Positions 23,776 through 32,088 of a DNA stretch of 40,125 nucleotides are shown here, piece after piece. Below the pieces are notes generated by a model. It made no database searches and was not told the origin of the DNA. It was given only the letters and a program-made list of their open reading frames with translations. Source of the DNA: a virus; IMG/VR virus record IMGVR_UViG_3300050821_002787, positions 1 to 40,125 of that record, one strand, 5' to 3'. The first letter of the stretch is position 1; every line of letters starts with the position of its first letter. The translations under genes and the position numbers were made by a program.

Positions 23776-25281
23776 TTACTTTTTAATATATTTATCACCT
23801 TCTTTAATATAACCAAAATGGTCAGACCAATATACCATGCCTTTTCTGCTAATACCACCTCTCAGAAAAGTGTAAATTTGTCTATGTGTAGGAAATGTAT
23901 CGAGTTTATTTATTAATAACTGCAATTCCCATTCTACGTTTAAATCATCTTTATAATAATCACCCGGATTACTTTGACTAGGCAAATTTAAATAATCTGC
24001 TATTCGTTGTGTAGAAAAATTATTCTCTCGTAAATAATAAAAATATTTTGTGAATCCAGCTTCGGACAGTTCTGCCTCAGATGGTGTTATTCTTAACTGT
24101 CTATCATCACAATAATTTTTTATATCTTTTAGCCAATTTTCTTCTGTCTGATTATAAAAATCTCTTATTTTATTTATATCTGGGCAGAAATTATCATGTT
24201 TAATATTAAACGTTGTCATCAATTTTGTTAATACATTATTAATATATTCAACAGATTTACGCTCTATATCTTTACGCTCTATTGACATTAATATTTTATT
24301 ACTGTTTAAATACATTTTTTCTTTCATTTTACGTTTACTATCATAATTTTTATATCCCATCATCCCCCATACTTCAACATATACATTATTACCATAAATA
24401 TCTTTAAGTAAAAAATCATATCGATGATCAGAATCGTTCCAAATTAAATCATTATATTTATATCCGATACCATTAATAAATGAATAATTGGAAAATATTG
24501 CTTCATATGTGCTTTCGACAATTTCATTATCAAGTGTTTTGTATTGTCTTTTTAATGGAGGTATTTTGCCCAGCAATTTATACAATTTTTTCCAGCCACC
24601 TATCATTGCTATACCTCTTTGTAATCCCAATACAGTTTTAGTTTCTGTTAGTGTTGGTACGTTACCGTCAAAATATTTAATACACATTTGTTTTACAGTT
24701 TCTTCATTCCATTCATTAACATCTTGATTGCCAAACTTACGAGTATCTATTACCTTAAATCCTAATTTTGCAGCAACTGCTTTCATGCCACCAAATTTTC
24801 TTTTAATAATTTCATACAATAAAGTACCTTCTTCTGAGGAAACCAATTCATCGTAAGTCATCATTACTTTAGATTTATCACAATGTAATTTTAAGTACTT
24901 TGAGATTTTTATCCAGCTATCGTCCAATATTTTAGAATTTAATGCCCAATATAAATTACTCAACGCTAAATTAGATATATTACCATCGCAATAAACGAGT
25001 TCCTTACCATCATTTGGTTTAGGTAAAAAATGACTAATCATTAATGATTCAACTGTTGGTTCATGTTTACTATATCTTGATTTGAATAATCTAACTGATG
25101 GATATATAATTACCCGATTCCTTTTATGTTTAATATATTTATATTCCATAATTCTTTCTTTAGTAAACGGACCTTTTCTACGATAGTTTTCAAAAAACTT
25201 AACGTATTTGACTCTTCCTAAATTTGATATTTGATAACGGCCATTATAACCTTCAATATCTTTCCATATTTCTTTTTCCAT
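23776..25281 (-). CDS. Chimeric homing-type endonuclease: NUMOD4 + degenerate HNH + PD-(D/E)XK (501 aa)
   Basis: Residues about 4-25 (EIWKDIEGYNGRYQISNLGR) are a NUMOD4 DNA-binding motif. About 75-115 have the HNH_3 outline (ISHFLPKP, YCDGNISNLALSNLYWA) but the catalytic His residues are replaced, so that nuclease is probably dead. A later domain has HRYDFLL, then VYVEVWGM, then a Tyr and a Lys (YDSKRKMKEKMY), the D...E-x-W-G...K pattern of PD-(D/E)XK nucleases. Between and after are repeated helical segments (W-x(n)-L-x(n)-P-T) that may read DNA. It seems a homing endonuclease that swapped cutting domains. It reads alone on the - strand with a TTTTATATATAC leader. Confidence 0.72.
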   Translation of the reverse strand: MEKEIWKDIEGYNGRYQISNLGRVKYVKFFENYRRKGPFTKERIMEYKYIKHKRNRVIIYPSVRLFKSRYSKHEPTVESLMISHFLPKPNDGKELVYCDGNISNLALSNLYWALNSKILDDSWIKISKYLKLHCDKSKVMMTYDELVSSEEGTLLYEIIKRKFGGMKAVAAKLGFKVIDTRKFGNQDVNEWNEETVKQMCIKYFDGNVPTLTETKTVLGLQRGIAMIGGWKKLYKLLGKIPPLKRQYKTLDNEIVESTYEAIFSNYSFINGIGYKYNDLIWNDSDHRYDFLLKDIYGNNVYVEVWGMMGYKNYDSKRKMKEKMYLNSNKILMSIERKDIERKSVEYINNVLTKLMTTFNIKHDNFCPDINKIRDFYNQTEENWLKDIKNYCDDRQLRITPSEAELSEAGFTKYFYYLRENNFSTQRIADYLNLPSQSNPGDYYKDDLNVEWELQLLINKLDTFPTHRQIYTFLRGGISRKGMVYWSDHFGYIKEGDKYIKK

Positions 25282-25384
25282 ACTAGTATATATAAAATTA
25301 CAAAAGTGTAAAAATCAATTATATACTATATATAAAATGATATAAAAGCATCAAGGGAGAGAAGTGGTTATTATATATAATGAC

Positions 25385-26374
25385 ATGACACCTACAAACG
25401 TATATAACAACAATGAATCTCCTGAGCAACAAAAAGGAGAGCAATCAAAAAAATCAGAAGCTGATTATCTTAAGCAATATTTAGCTGACACAGATACTAA
25501 TAAAGTAACAAATACTGGTAAGCCTAGTATGGTATTCAATGATAAACCTAAAGAAGCATCACGCACAACCGATTTGCAATATTTCGCATTCGACTGTAAT
25601 TTGCTGCCACTTGGACAATTATATCCAAACGGTGTTGTTATGATGGTACGTGCTGCACAAGTTGTGGAAATTCAAGCATTCTCAACTCTTGATGATACAA
25701 ATTATTTTGATATGATTGAGAAGATGAATGAAATGTTGAGTTCATGCGTGCGAGTTAAGTATCCAAATGGTGAGATGAAACCTTTCACTCACGTATTGGA
25801 TGGGGATCGGCTTTGGCTGATTCTTCTAATTCGTGAGTTAACCTTCCAAGCAGGAAACAGTCTTAGTGTGACCAAAACTTGCTCTTGTAGTAATGAATTA
25901 CACATTGAATTAAAACGTGATAATTTTGTTTATCACAAAACAGATCCTGAAATCTTACCATATTTCGATGCACAGAAAAAGAAATTTGTATTCAAAACTA
26001 TAAATGATAAAGTCTTCGAAATCGCCCCGCCGTCCATCGGACTGCAGAAAAGTTTCACAGCTTTTATCATAAAAGAATTTAATGATAAAAAAACACCTAA
26101 GATGAGTTTCTTAAAAATTCTTCCTTTCCTAATGTCCGATAAATATGATGCTTCTTATGAAGAAATAAAAGCTAAACTTGTTGAATTTGAAAAGATGGAC
26201 GATGTCTCATTTCAGTTTGTCAATGCTGCTGTTGATAAAATGAAATTCGGAATTTCTGAACTTAAAAAACAATGCACGTGTGGTCTGGAGGTCCGCACCG
26301 AGATGATCTTTCCCGGAGGTTCGTCAGCTCTGTTCGTTGTTCATGATGCCTTTTCAAAATATATTAAAAAATAA
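25385..26374 (+). CDS. Probable baseplate hub/assembly protein, gp26-like (329 aa)
   Basis: Start ATG at 25385 preferred over GTG at 25364, which lies in the A/T leader. The first 60 residues are polar and look disordered. Then a folded domain (FDCNLLPLGQLYPNGVVMMV), helices, a C-S-C pair (TKTCSCSNELHIEL), and a C-terminal C-T-C pair (KQCTCGLEVRTEM) followed by FPGGSSALF. Paired Cys strands in this layout occur in T4-like gp26 baseplate proteins that bind zinc, but similarity is by pattern only. Higher C/G in wobble positions resembles the sheath and tube genes, supporting a virion role. Confidence 0.5.
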   Translation: MTPTNVYNNNESPEQQKGEQSKKSEADYLKQYLADTDTNKVTNTGKPSMVFNDKPKEASRTTDLQYFAFDCNLLPLGQLYPNGVVMMVRAAQVVEIQAFSTLDDTNYFDMIEKMNEMLSSCVRVKYPNGEMKPFTHVLDGDRLWLILLIRELTFQAGNSLSVTKTCSCSNELHIELKRDNFVYHKTDPEILPYFDAQKKKFVFKTINDKVFEIAPPSIGLQKSFTAFIIKEFNDKKTPKMSFLKILPFLMSDKYDASYEEIKAKLVEFEKMDDVSFQFVNAAVDKMKFGISELKKQCTCGLEVRTEMIFPGGSSALFVVHDAFSKYIKK

Positions 26375-26594
26375 ACTTCAACTTTTTAAACAAATTCATA
26401 TTTCGGAAAGTGATGTTAATGAGTGGCCATTCTACGTCCTAGAAGAAAACATAAAATTGATCAATGAAATGAATGAAGAGGAAAATAAGGAAAGAAAAAA
26501 ACAAGAAGATAATCAGAAAACCAGTATGCCTAATTTTAACCCATCTTCTTACACAAAAGGTTTAAATGGTATAGGTAATAAATTTAAAAGATAA
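26343..26594 (+). CDS. Small acidic helical protein following the gp26-like gene (83 aa)
   Basis: Start within ATGATG (26343 or 26346); overlaps the previous gene by about 30 bases in another frame, so translation is probably coupled. Residues about 24-60 (EWPFYVLEENIKLINEMNEE and beyond) form a long charged helix of the kind seen in small T4-like baseplate or tail-assembly proteins that follow gp26. The C-terminus is Asn/Gly/Lys-rich and flexible. Role inferred from context. Confidence 0.5.
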   Translation: MMPFQNILKNKLQLFKQIHISESDVNEWPFYVLEENIKLINEMNEEENKERKKQEDNQKTSMPNFNPSSYTKGLNGIGNKFKR

Positions 26595-26909
26595 TTTCTT
26601 TTATTTTATAATTTCGGTAAAGTTTTTCTGGATATAAAATTAATACTTCACCGCTTGTATATCTAAACACAACAGGTAGTATGGCTCAAAAAACATATTA
26701 TTATCACACCAAGGAACATGTGTTGCTAAAATTTTTTTATTCTTAATTTTTATATACATTTCTTTTTTACGATCATCCAATGCTAAATAATGCATTTCAT
26801 TAACAATTACTGCTGGATTATAGTCAATGTCCAATTCATTTAGATATGTAAATACTGCCTGTGTATGATTACTCATTGGTTTGTAGTAATCAGGATGTCT
26901 GTTATTCAT
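26584..26909 (-). pseudogene. C-tail small protein gene broken by a frameshift
   Basis: The plain reading frame (start 26909) stops at 26640 after 89 residues (LCLDIQAVKY) without the family tail. The -1 frame is open from 26685 to 26584 and encodes a sensible ending, VVFRYTSGEVLILYPE then KLYRNYKIKEIIF-stop, with the shared R-xx-I-xx-II tail. One base lost near 26670-26690 would explain it. The repaired gene would be about 107 residues and overlap the converging 26343 gene's end by 11 bases. A sequencing error is possible. Confidence 0.6.
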
Positions 26910-27184
26910 ATAATATCCTCAATTAACAGTTCCTCAATTAACAATTTACGTTTAATCATTCGAACATTAAACCAATATTTACACTTTACATTTACATGCT
27001 GCTTATCATATACTGTTATGATAGCTGTTGTTCTATGTGTTAAATATCTATTATTATTAACATGTGTGGTTATAATGACATATCCATCTGACATATGTAG
27101 AGTATTTTTTACGATCTGATCGATACAATTGTCTTCTTCTATTATTTGATTATCTTTAAAAAATTTAATAACAAATTCTTTCAT
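26906..27184 (-). CDS. C-tail small protein with duplicated tail (92 aa)
   Basis: Paralog of the next gene (27181): both begin MKE-x(3)-KFF-x2-N-x-II. The tail is IKRKLLIEELLIEDII; a 15-base direct repeat (26917-26931 and 26932-26946) has extended it by five residues. It overlaps both neighbours by ATGA. Function unknown. Confidence 0.68.
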   Translation of the reverse strand: MKEFVIKFFKDNQIIEEDNCIDQIVKNTLHMSDGYVIITTHVNNNRYLTHRTTAIITVYDKQHVNVKCKYWFNVRMIKRKLLIEELLIEDII

Positions 27185-27435
27185 CCTAATAATTCTTTAA
27201 GCATCAAATATCGTTTAGCAAATTCTACGTTGAAATAATATATTTTAGATTCTTTAGACATTTCAGGTTTATAATCGCATAATCGGTAATTAATAATATT
27301 TGCTATATTATCTGTATTTATTCTTAAATATTTTCCTTTATTTAAAGTGTCCATGTGTTCTAAAATATTATAAATACGACTGTCTGATATAATTATGTTA
27401 TTTGCATCAAAAAATTTTCTTAATTGCTCTTTCAT
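27181..27435 (-). CDS. C-tail small protein (84 aa)
   Basis: N-terminus MKEQLRKFFDANNIII matches the 26906 gene; tail VEFAKRYLMLKELLG. The ATG overlaps the stop of the decayed stub upstream as ATGA. Function unknown. Confidence 0.68.
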   Translation of the reverse strand: MKEQLRKFFDANNIIISDSRIYNILEHMDTLNKGKYLRINTDNIANIINYRLCDYKPEMSKESKIYYFNVEFAKRYLMLKELLG

Positions 27436-27512
27436 TTTAATAACTCTTTAAGTAAAATATATCAATTGGCTTTAAATAAATCGAAACTATATCTGTAACT
27501 ATCTTTTTTCAT
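27432..27512 (-). pseudogene. Stub of a decayed C-tail gene
   Basis: ATG at 27512 overlaps the stop of the 27509 gene as ATGA. The frame runs 16 codons (MKKDSYRYSFDLFKAN), one TGA, then in the same frame YILLKELLK and a TGA that overlaps the next start as ATGA. So both coupling sites and the family's last residues survive while the middle is gone. Confidence 0.45.
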
Positions 27513-27778
27513 TCCAATATTTCCAATATATTTAAATCACGTAATTCCTTGTGATAATTAAATTTAAGAATTTTCTGATTTTTGGTTATTTTTTGCCCTT
27601 GTCTCTCAGCTAGTGTACCTATAATATAGTTCTCACGACTAATTATAAATGTTGTCACATAACACGGATCGTGTATATCCATAATATTATGAAAATTGTG
27701 AAAATTATTGTATTTAATTTTATATTTTTTTAGAAAATTTTTGAAAATTATTTCTATTTCTGTCATATATTGTTTCAA
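27509..27778 (-). CDS. C-tail small protein (89 aa)
   Basis: Unknown function. Contains a repeated N-F-H-N-F-H-N step near residue 25. Tail KELRDLNILEILE. Begins three bases before the stop of the frameshifted 27782 gene in the transcript order. Confidence 0.66.
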   Translation of the reverse strand: MKQYMTEIEIIFKNFLKKYKIKYNNFHNFHNIMDIHDPCYVTTFIISRENYIIGTLAERQGQKITKNQKILKFNYHKELRDLNILEILE

Positions 27779-27781
27779 ATA

Positions 27782-28059
27782 TTAATCATTGAGAACATTT
27801 TTTATACACTTTGAACGTCTTAATTTGTTGATATATTTTATATTTATAGTAAAGTATTTTTCTTTACTCTCTCGCTTATGTGTTCTGTACGTATATTATT
27901 TCTAAAAGCTACACCAACACTGTTGAATGACCATCTGTTGTCTGAATCTATTATATCTAACATATAACATAAATTTGATATAGATGTTATCATCTTATTG
28001 TTGTTATAAGTGTCCGCTAAATAGTAATTTATAATTTTCCTTATTTCTATATCATTCAT
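27782..28059 (-). pseudogene. C-tail small protein gene broken by a frameshift
   Basis: The plain frame from 28059 stops at 27844 after 71 residues (RVKKNTLL). The -1 frame is open from 27895 to 27782 and reads ESKEKYFTINIKYINK then LRRSKCIKNVLND-stop, a normal family ending. One indel between about 27847 and 27895, perhaps in the run of five A, would join them into a protein of about 91 residues. It may be a real loss, or an error in an A-run. Confidence 0.62.
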
Positions 28060-28337
28060 TTTAAAATATCATCAATTTTATTATACCGCATAGCTATTTT
28101 AATGTCAGGAATATTAAGAATGTAATTTTTAATATCTTTAGGAAGTGTTCTTTTTAAATTTGTACTAATTAATTGTTCCTCTAGGTTGAATTTTCGGCTT
28201 CCTGCGTATGATGATTTTTGTTTGATAATATCAAAATCTTTTTCGTCATCCAATATAATGATAGTATGCATACAAGATAATTTTTCGAATGTTATATGTA
28301 CGGCTATTTTTTTGTATTTAACAAAATATGTTGACAT
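28056..28337 (-). CDS. C-tail small protein (93 aa)
   Basis: Unknown function. Tail AMRYNKIDDILK in ATTTTAAAATGA, where the next gene's ATG overlaps. Centre has an IIILDDEKDFDII strand-loop. No membrane segment. Confidence 0.7.
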   Translation of the reverse strand: MSTYFVKYKKIAVHITFEKLSCMHTIIILDDEKDFDIIKQKSSYAGSRKFNLEEQLISTNLKRTLPKDIKNYILNIPDIKIAMRYNKIDDILK

Positions 28338-28341
28338 ATGA

Positions 28342-28662
28342 TTATTTTAATAAAGAATTAATATTTTGTTTGCGTATTTTCTTAGTAATATAATCTTGTC
28401 CGAAATAATAATAAACATAAGACTTATCTTGAAAAGGCATTATTGTAGTTGTGTAGAAAACGGGTGTCCATGTATTCTCGTATTTTGATATATCATTATT
28501 TTTCAGATAAAGTCCAAAATAATATCCGCGTATTGCTGGGTCATTCTTGAAATTATTATATAAATGTTTTATATCATCTAAGGATGTGCATTTTAATCTT
28601 TGTGATGTGAGCCACTGATTAAATATTTGAATAAATTGATTTTGTGATATTTTACTAACCAT
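28342..28662 (-). CDS. C-tail small protein, F..L/F..W type (106 aa)
   Basis: N-terminus NQFIQIFNQWLTSQ gives the F-x2-x-F-x2-W helix shared with the 22877 and 29361-29926 genes. Aromatic-rich middle (YYFGLYL). Tail KKIRKQNINSLLK. It overlaps the upstream gene by 8 bases. Confidence 0.7.
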   Translation of the reverse strand: MVSKISQNQFIQIFNQWLTSQRLKCTSLDDIKHLYNNFKNDPAIRGYYFGLYLKNNDISKYENTWTPVFYTTTIMPFQDKSYVYYYFGQDYITKKIRKQNINSLLK

Positions 28663-28918
28663 TGGCTAATATAGTATTAATTACAGAATTTCTTTTGAAT
28701 AATTTAAGATTATAATTATGATGGGTTATATAACCTGCTTTGCCATAGTCATACTCTACAATTTGAATAATGTTATCAATATTCCAAACTTCAATATTTA
28801 CTGATTTATGTAATTTATTTAATTTTAATTCAAGTTGCTGTATACCGAATATAGGTAAATTACCATTATTATCAATATACTTTTCGATCAGTGTGTTATA
28901 ATCGTTTACTATAATCAT
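28655..28918 (-). CDS. C-tail small protein (87 aa)
   Basis: Unknown function. Tail KLFKRNSVINTILANG: the motif is followed by three extra residues. ATGA overlap with the gene upstream. Confidence 0.68.
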   Translation of the reverse strand: MIIVNDYNTLIEKYIDNNGNLPIFGIQQLELKLNKLHKSVNIEVWNIDNIIQIVEYDYGKAGYITHHNYNLKLFKRNSVINTILANG

Positions 28919-29364
28919 GCAGTTACATTTTTGATAATTAATTCACGATAATCCGCTGGTGATACATGCTGGATCTCTTCAAATATATTTTTTATCATAT
29001 TATTACTTATTGAATTACCATTTATTAAATTGATAAATGTTACATATTTATCATCAATGGTATGTAAACATGATGACCAAAGACGACTAAATGCTAAATA
29101 TTCTTCTTCAATATGATAACTTGAATATCCAAATTTTTTTTGGACATGTTCTAACGTATCAACAGACAATGAAAAGTTTAAAGAATATTTAGTTTGATTA
29201 TGGAAAATAATATAATATGTATGTCCATTTTTTAATCTTAAATTAAATACATTTTTATGATTAAAAGCATAGTCAGTGTATACGCCTAAATGTATGTCAG
29301 TATCATGTTTTCGGTACGGGGATTTTTTAAAACCGAGTTCTTTTATTTTCTTTAAATGATTCAT
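28915..29364 (-). CDS. Unknown protein, possible C-tail relative (149 aa)
   Basis: Longer than its neighbours. The strand pair NVFNLRLKNGHTYYIIF is clear; the end ADYRELIIKNVTA fits the shared tail only loosely. Coupled by ATGA at both ends inside the ligase operon. Function unknown. Confidence 0.68.
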   Translation of the reverse strand: MNHLKKIKELGFKKSPYRKHDTDIHLGVYTDYAFNHKNVFNLRLKNGHTYYIIFHNQTKYSLNFSLSVDTLEHVQKKFGYSSYHIEEEYLAFSRLWSSCLHTIDDKYVTFINLINGNSISNNMIKNIFEEIQHVSPADYRELIIKNVTA

Positions 29365-29645
29365 TGCATAATATCACTTAATGTTTCTCTGCGTATTGTT
29401 TTAAGAACTTCCACAGGATTAAATACTAATTTTGGATTAATAGGTTCGCCATTAAATCGCCATTCATAATATGGTTTAGAACCAAAATCTTTCCCATTAC
29501 TAGCACTATAAAGTGGGATAAATTCAACATATTTATACTTACTATTCCAGAAACAGTTGTATAAACTTTTCTTACGAAAAGTAAATGAGTGGCCGTTTAT
29601 TTCTGACCAATGTTTAAGAACTATTAAAAATTGAGAATAGTTCAT
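29361..29645 (-). CDS. C-tail small protein, tandem triplet member (94 aa)
   Basis: One of three adjacent paralogs (29361, 29647, 29926). All have an N-terminal F-x2-L-x2-W helix, a YVEF/YIEF strand, a VFNP step and a charged final helix; here VLKTIRRETLSDIMQ. Function unknown. Confidence 0.75.
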   Translation of the reverse strand: MNYSQFLIVLKHWSEINGHSFTFRKKSLYNCFWNSKYKYVEFIPLYSASNGKDFGSKPYYEWRFNGEPINPKLVFNPVEVLKTIRRETLSDIMQ

Positions 29646-29646
29646 T

Positions 29647-29925
29647 TTAATTGTTTAGTAATTCTGTTATTGATTCTTTACGTAATTTTTTAAGTTCTGC
29701 CGAAGGATTAAACACATGGTTTGGATTATCAATTTTGCCATCTATGGCTGAGGTGCCAGTAGTTAAATCGCATACATATTGATCTAATCCATTAAATTCT
29801 ATATATGTATGATTGTTGTAATGAAAAGCATGGTAAATTAGAGTGCACAACGCACGTTCGTTAAATGTGTACCCATATCTGTCTGCCCACCGATCAAATA
29901 AAAATTTTAAAATATCTTTTTCCAT
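29647..29925 (-). CDS. C-tail small protein, tandem triplet member (92 aa)
   Basis: Second of the triplet: DILKFLFDRWADRYGY start, TYIEF strand, HVFNPSAELKKLRKE then SITELLNN. The closeness of VFNP-x-x-ELK-x-x-RKE to the 29926 copy shows recent duplication. Confidence 0.75.
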   Translation of the reverse strand: MEKDILKFLFDRWADRYGYTFNERALCTLIYHAFHYNNHTYIEFNGLDQYVCDLTTGTSAIDGKIDNPNHVFNPSAELKKLRKESITELLNN

Positions 29926-30213
29926 CTAATGGTATAATACATTATTTATTTTTTCTTTTCTGACAAGCTTCAATTCTTCTGTTGGGTTAAACACGTTGAA
30001 TTTATGGAAAATGTGGCTATCATATTTCCATTCAACATTTGTATTACCAATGTCATTTAAACTGTATGGCTCGTTTATATACCTAAATTCAACATATTTT
30101 TTGCCAGTATTAAACTGAGTATATATCTCTGAATAAAAAAATTCAGGACATGCATAGCCACGTTTTTCGAGCCAGTTTTCGAATAATACTACAAATTCCG
30201 TGTATATCATCAC
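29926..30213 (-). CDS. C-tail small protein, tandem triplet member (95 aa)
   Basis: Third of the triplet: EFVVLFENWLEKRGYACP start, KYVEFRY strand, NVFNPTEELKLVRKE then KINNVLYH. It begins by overlapping the stop of the DNA ligase gene, so it is probably translated from the ligase transcript. Confidence 0.75.
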   Translation of the reverse strand: MMIYTEFVVLFENWLEKRGYACPEFFYSEIYTQFNTGKKYVEFRYINEPYSLNDIGNTNVEWKYDSHIFHKFNVFNPTEELKLVRKEKINNVLYH

Positions 30214-32045
30214 TGCAGCATTTCGTTTAATTCATCGAGTGTTATAATTTTACAACCAAGATCAATTGCTTTTTGTTCTTTACTAGAACCACTACCTTTA
30301 GCCTTCATAACAAGGTGTGTGGTTTTCTTAGAAACTCCTGAGCCAATTGTGCCTCCGCGTTCTTGAATCACCATTTCAGCATTCTTATCCCGAACACCAG
30401 TGAATACAAATTGTTTTCCTGTTAATTCTGAGGACGTAGCTTCTACTTTAATAGATTTTTTAACTGTGATAGGAAGTCCTTTGATGAAGTCATTGAAACG
30501 ATCGTACCCATTCAAATATGCGTTGGCCGATATTTCGGAAAATCCTTCAATTTCACAAATTTGTGCCATTGATGGTTTTTCGGTAAAATGTTCGAGCAAA
30601 GCCAATTTTTTTGAACCAAGGGGATTAAAAAATCCGGTGGCGTGTTGTAATTTACTAAGTTCAATATCTTTAAGCTTCGTGTGAATATTCTTTACAGTTA
30701 TTTCAGCTTTGCGCTCACCGAATCCGGGCAGACCATTGATGTCAGATTCTTTTAAATTAAGTATCTTAGCAAGGGTGTCATAACCATGTTCAAAAAGTTG
30801 TGTAATAATACCCGTTGATACGTCTTCAACTTCAATTGTCGAAAAGAATCCAATCAGTTGTTTAAGTCTTCTTCCAGAACATTGCTCATTTTTACACATA
30901 AGCTCTATCTTATTGTCTTTCCACGTTAGCTTAGTTTTACAATGTGGACATTTGTTCGGCAGATCAACTTCTACTTTTTCAAGAACTTTAACGATAAGAG
31001 GTATAACCATACCACTGCGTTTAACTTTAATAAGTGCGCCATTATCCACACCTAGATTAATTACAAATCGTGCATTATTACCAGTTACATTGGTAACATT
31101 GGCACCATCAAGGCGAGTTGATTCTATATGTATAATAGGCTTAAATTGACCAAGTTTAGAAATGTTCCATGTTATACCAGTGCAACGAGCCTCTTTACAT
31201 TCTTCGAAATCTCCTTTGAATGCGCGGGCATACACTGGATTATTTGTGCTGGTCTCTCTACCTAATTTTTTAGCAAGGGCTTTGCTATTTACCTCAATGA
31301 TAATACCGTCTAATTCATAAACTTTTGACCATTTAGCAAAAAGACCTTTCATATAGTCTTCTGTCATGTCAGAAATTTTACATAGAATGTACTGAACTTT
31401 ATTTTTCTGTAGAGTGTTTAGAAATTCAAGTTCTTCCGATTTTGTTTCAAATGTTGAATTTGACATACCGTACCGAACATAATGAACATCTTTCAATGAG
31501 TCAGAGCAGTCATCCTTATTAATAAGACCTGCCATCATATTGCGGGGATTTTCAAAATCCTCAGCAAATTTATCAGCAAAGGTACTACGAGGAATTAGAA
31601 TTTCACCGAAACTAATAAAATCATGATTAAGTTTTTTGTCAATCAATTTCATGTGTTCATTGCTCTTTCTGCCGTTAACACCATCTCCACGTGTGTACGC
31701 ATCGCCTGTATATTCATTCTGGCACATCGAACAACCATCATATTTAGGTGTGAGAACAAACTCAGTTGCTTGTGATATTTTTTTAAGTTCGATCCACTTA
31801 TGAATATCAGCTATTGTTTTTAGTTTGTTCATACTTGCCATAGTGATTGGCAATTTGGTTTTTCTCGGATCAGATTCTGATACAATTTCTCCAATCTTAT
31901 CAAGAAGCTCATCATCAGGATTCAGTATTTTTAGTTCGTCGATAAGCAGATCGTATTCAACATCAGTGATGATGGCTTGTCCCGTTCTGTAAGAATTATT
32001 AGCTTTAATTATTTGTTCCCTGAGAGTTTCGAGTTGTTTGGACAT
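30210..32045 (-). CDS. ligA: NAD-dependent DNA ligase (611 aa)
   Basis: Seals nicks using NAD+. The domains stand in normal order. Ia region with VEYDLLIDELKILNP; adenylation domain with TPKYDG at 100-104, where K101 is the AMP-accepting lysine, and TRGDGVNG; OB fold; four-Cys zinc finger (CPHC...C...C); helix-hairpin-helix region (GLPGFGERKAEI); and a C-terminal BRCT domain (GKQFVFTGVR to the end). Slightly shorter than typical bacterial LigA (about 670 aa). First gene of a long - strand operon whose later genes are all small C-tail proteins, so these may be made together with replication functions. Confidence 0.95.
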   Translation of the reverse strand: MSKQLETLREQIIKANNSYRTGQAIITDVEYDLLIDELKILNPDDELLDKIGEIVSESDPRKTKLPITMASMNKLKTIADIHKWIELKKISQATEFVLTPKYDGCSMCQNEYTGDAYTRGDGVNGRKSNEHMKLIDKKLNHDFISFGEILIPRSTFADKFAEDFENPRNMMAGLINKDDCSDSLKDVHYVRYGMSNSTFETKSEELEFLNTLQKNKVQYILCKISDMTEDYMKGLFAKWSKVYELDGIIIEVNSKALAKKLGRETSTNNPVYARAFKGDFEECKEARCTGITWNISKLGQFKPIIHIESTRLDGANVTNVTGNNARFVINLGVDNGALIKVKRSGMVIPLIVKVLEKVEVDLPNKCPHCKTKLTWKDNKIELMCKNEQCSGRRLKQLIGFFSTIEVEDVSTGIITQLFEHGYDTLAKILNLKESDINGLPGFGERKAEITVKNIHTKLKDIELSKLQHATGFFNPLGSKKLALLEHFTEKPSMAQICEIEGFSEISANAYLNGYDRFNDFIKGLPITVKKSIKVEATSSELTGKQFVFTGVRDKNAEMVIQERGGTIGSGVSKKTTHLVMKAKGSGSSKEQKAIDLGCKIITLDELNEMLQ

Positions 32046-32088
32046 TGTGATTTTGATTAATTGTTTATAATTATAAAGATATGAATTA

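Noticed and set aside
26337-26374. Programmed frameshift joining the gp26-like gene to the next gene
   Set aside because: The second frame is +1 relative to the first and no +1 slip site is visible; overlapping ATGATG starts explain it by coupled translation.
27847-27895. Programmed -1 frameshift in the 28059 gene
   Set aside because: No proper X-XXY-YYZ slippery heptamer or following stem; a simple indel is more likely.
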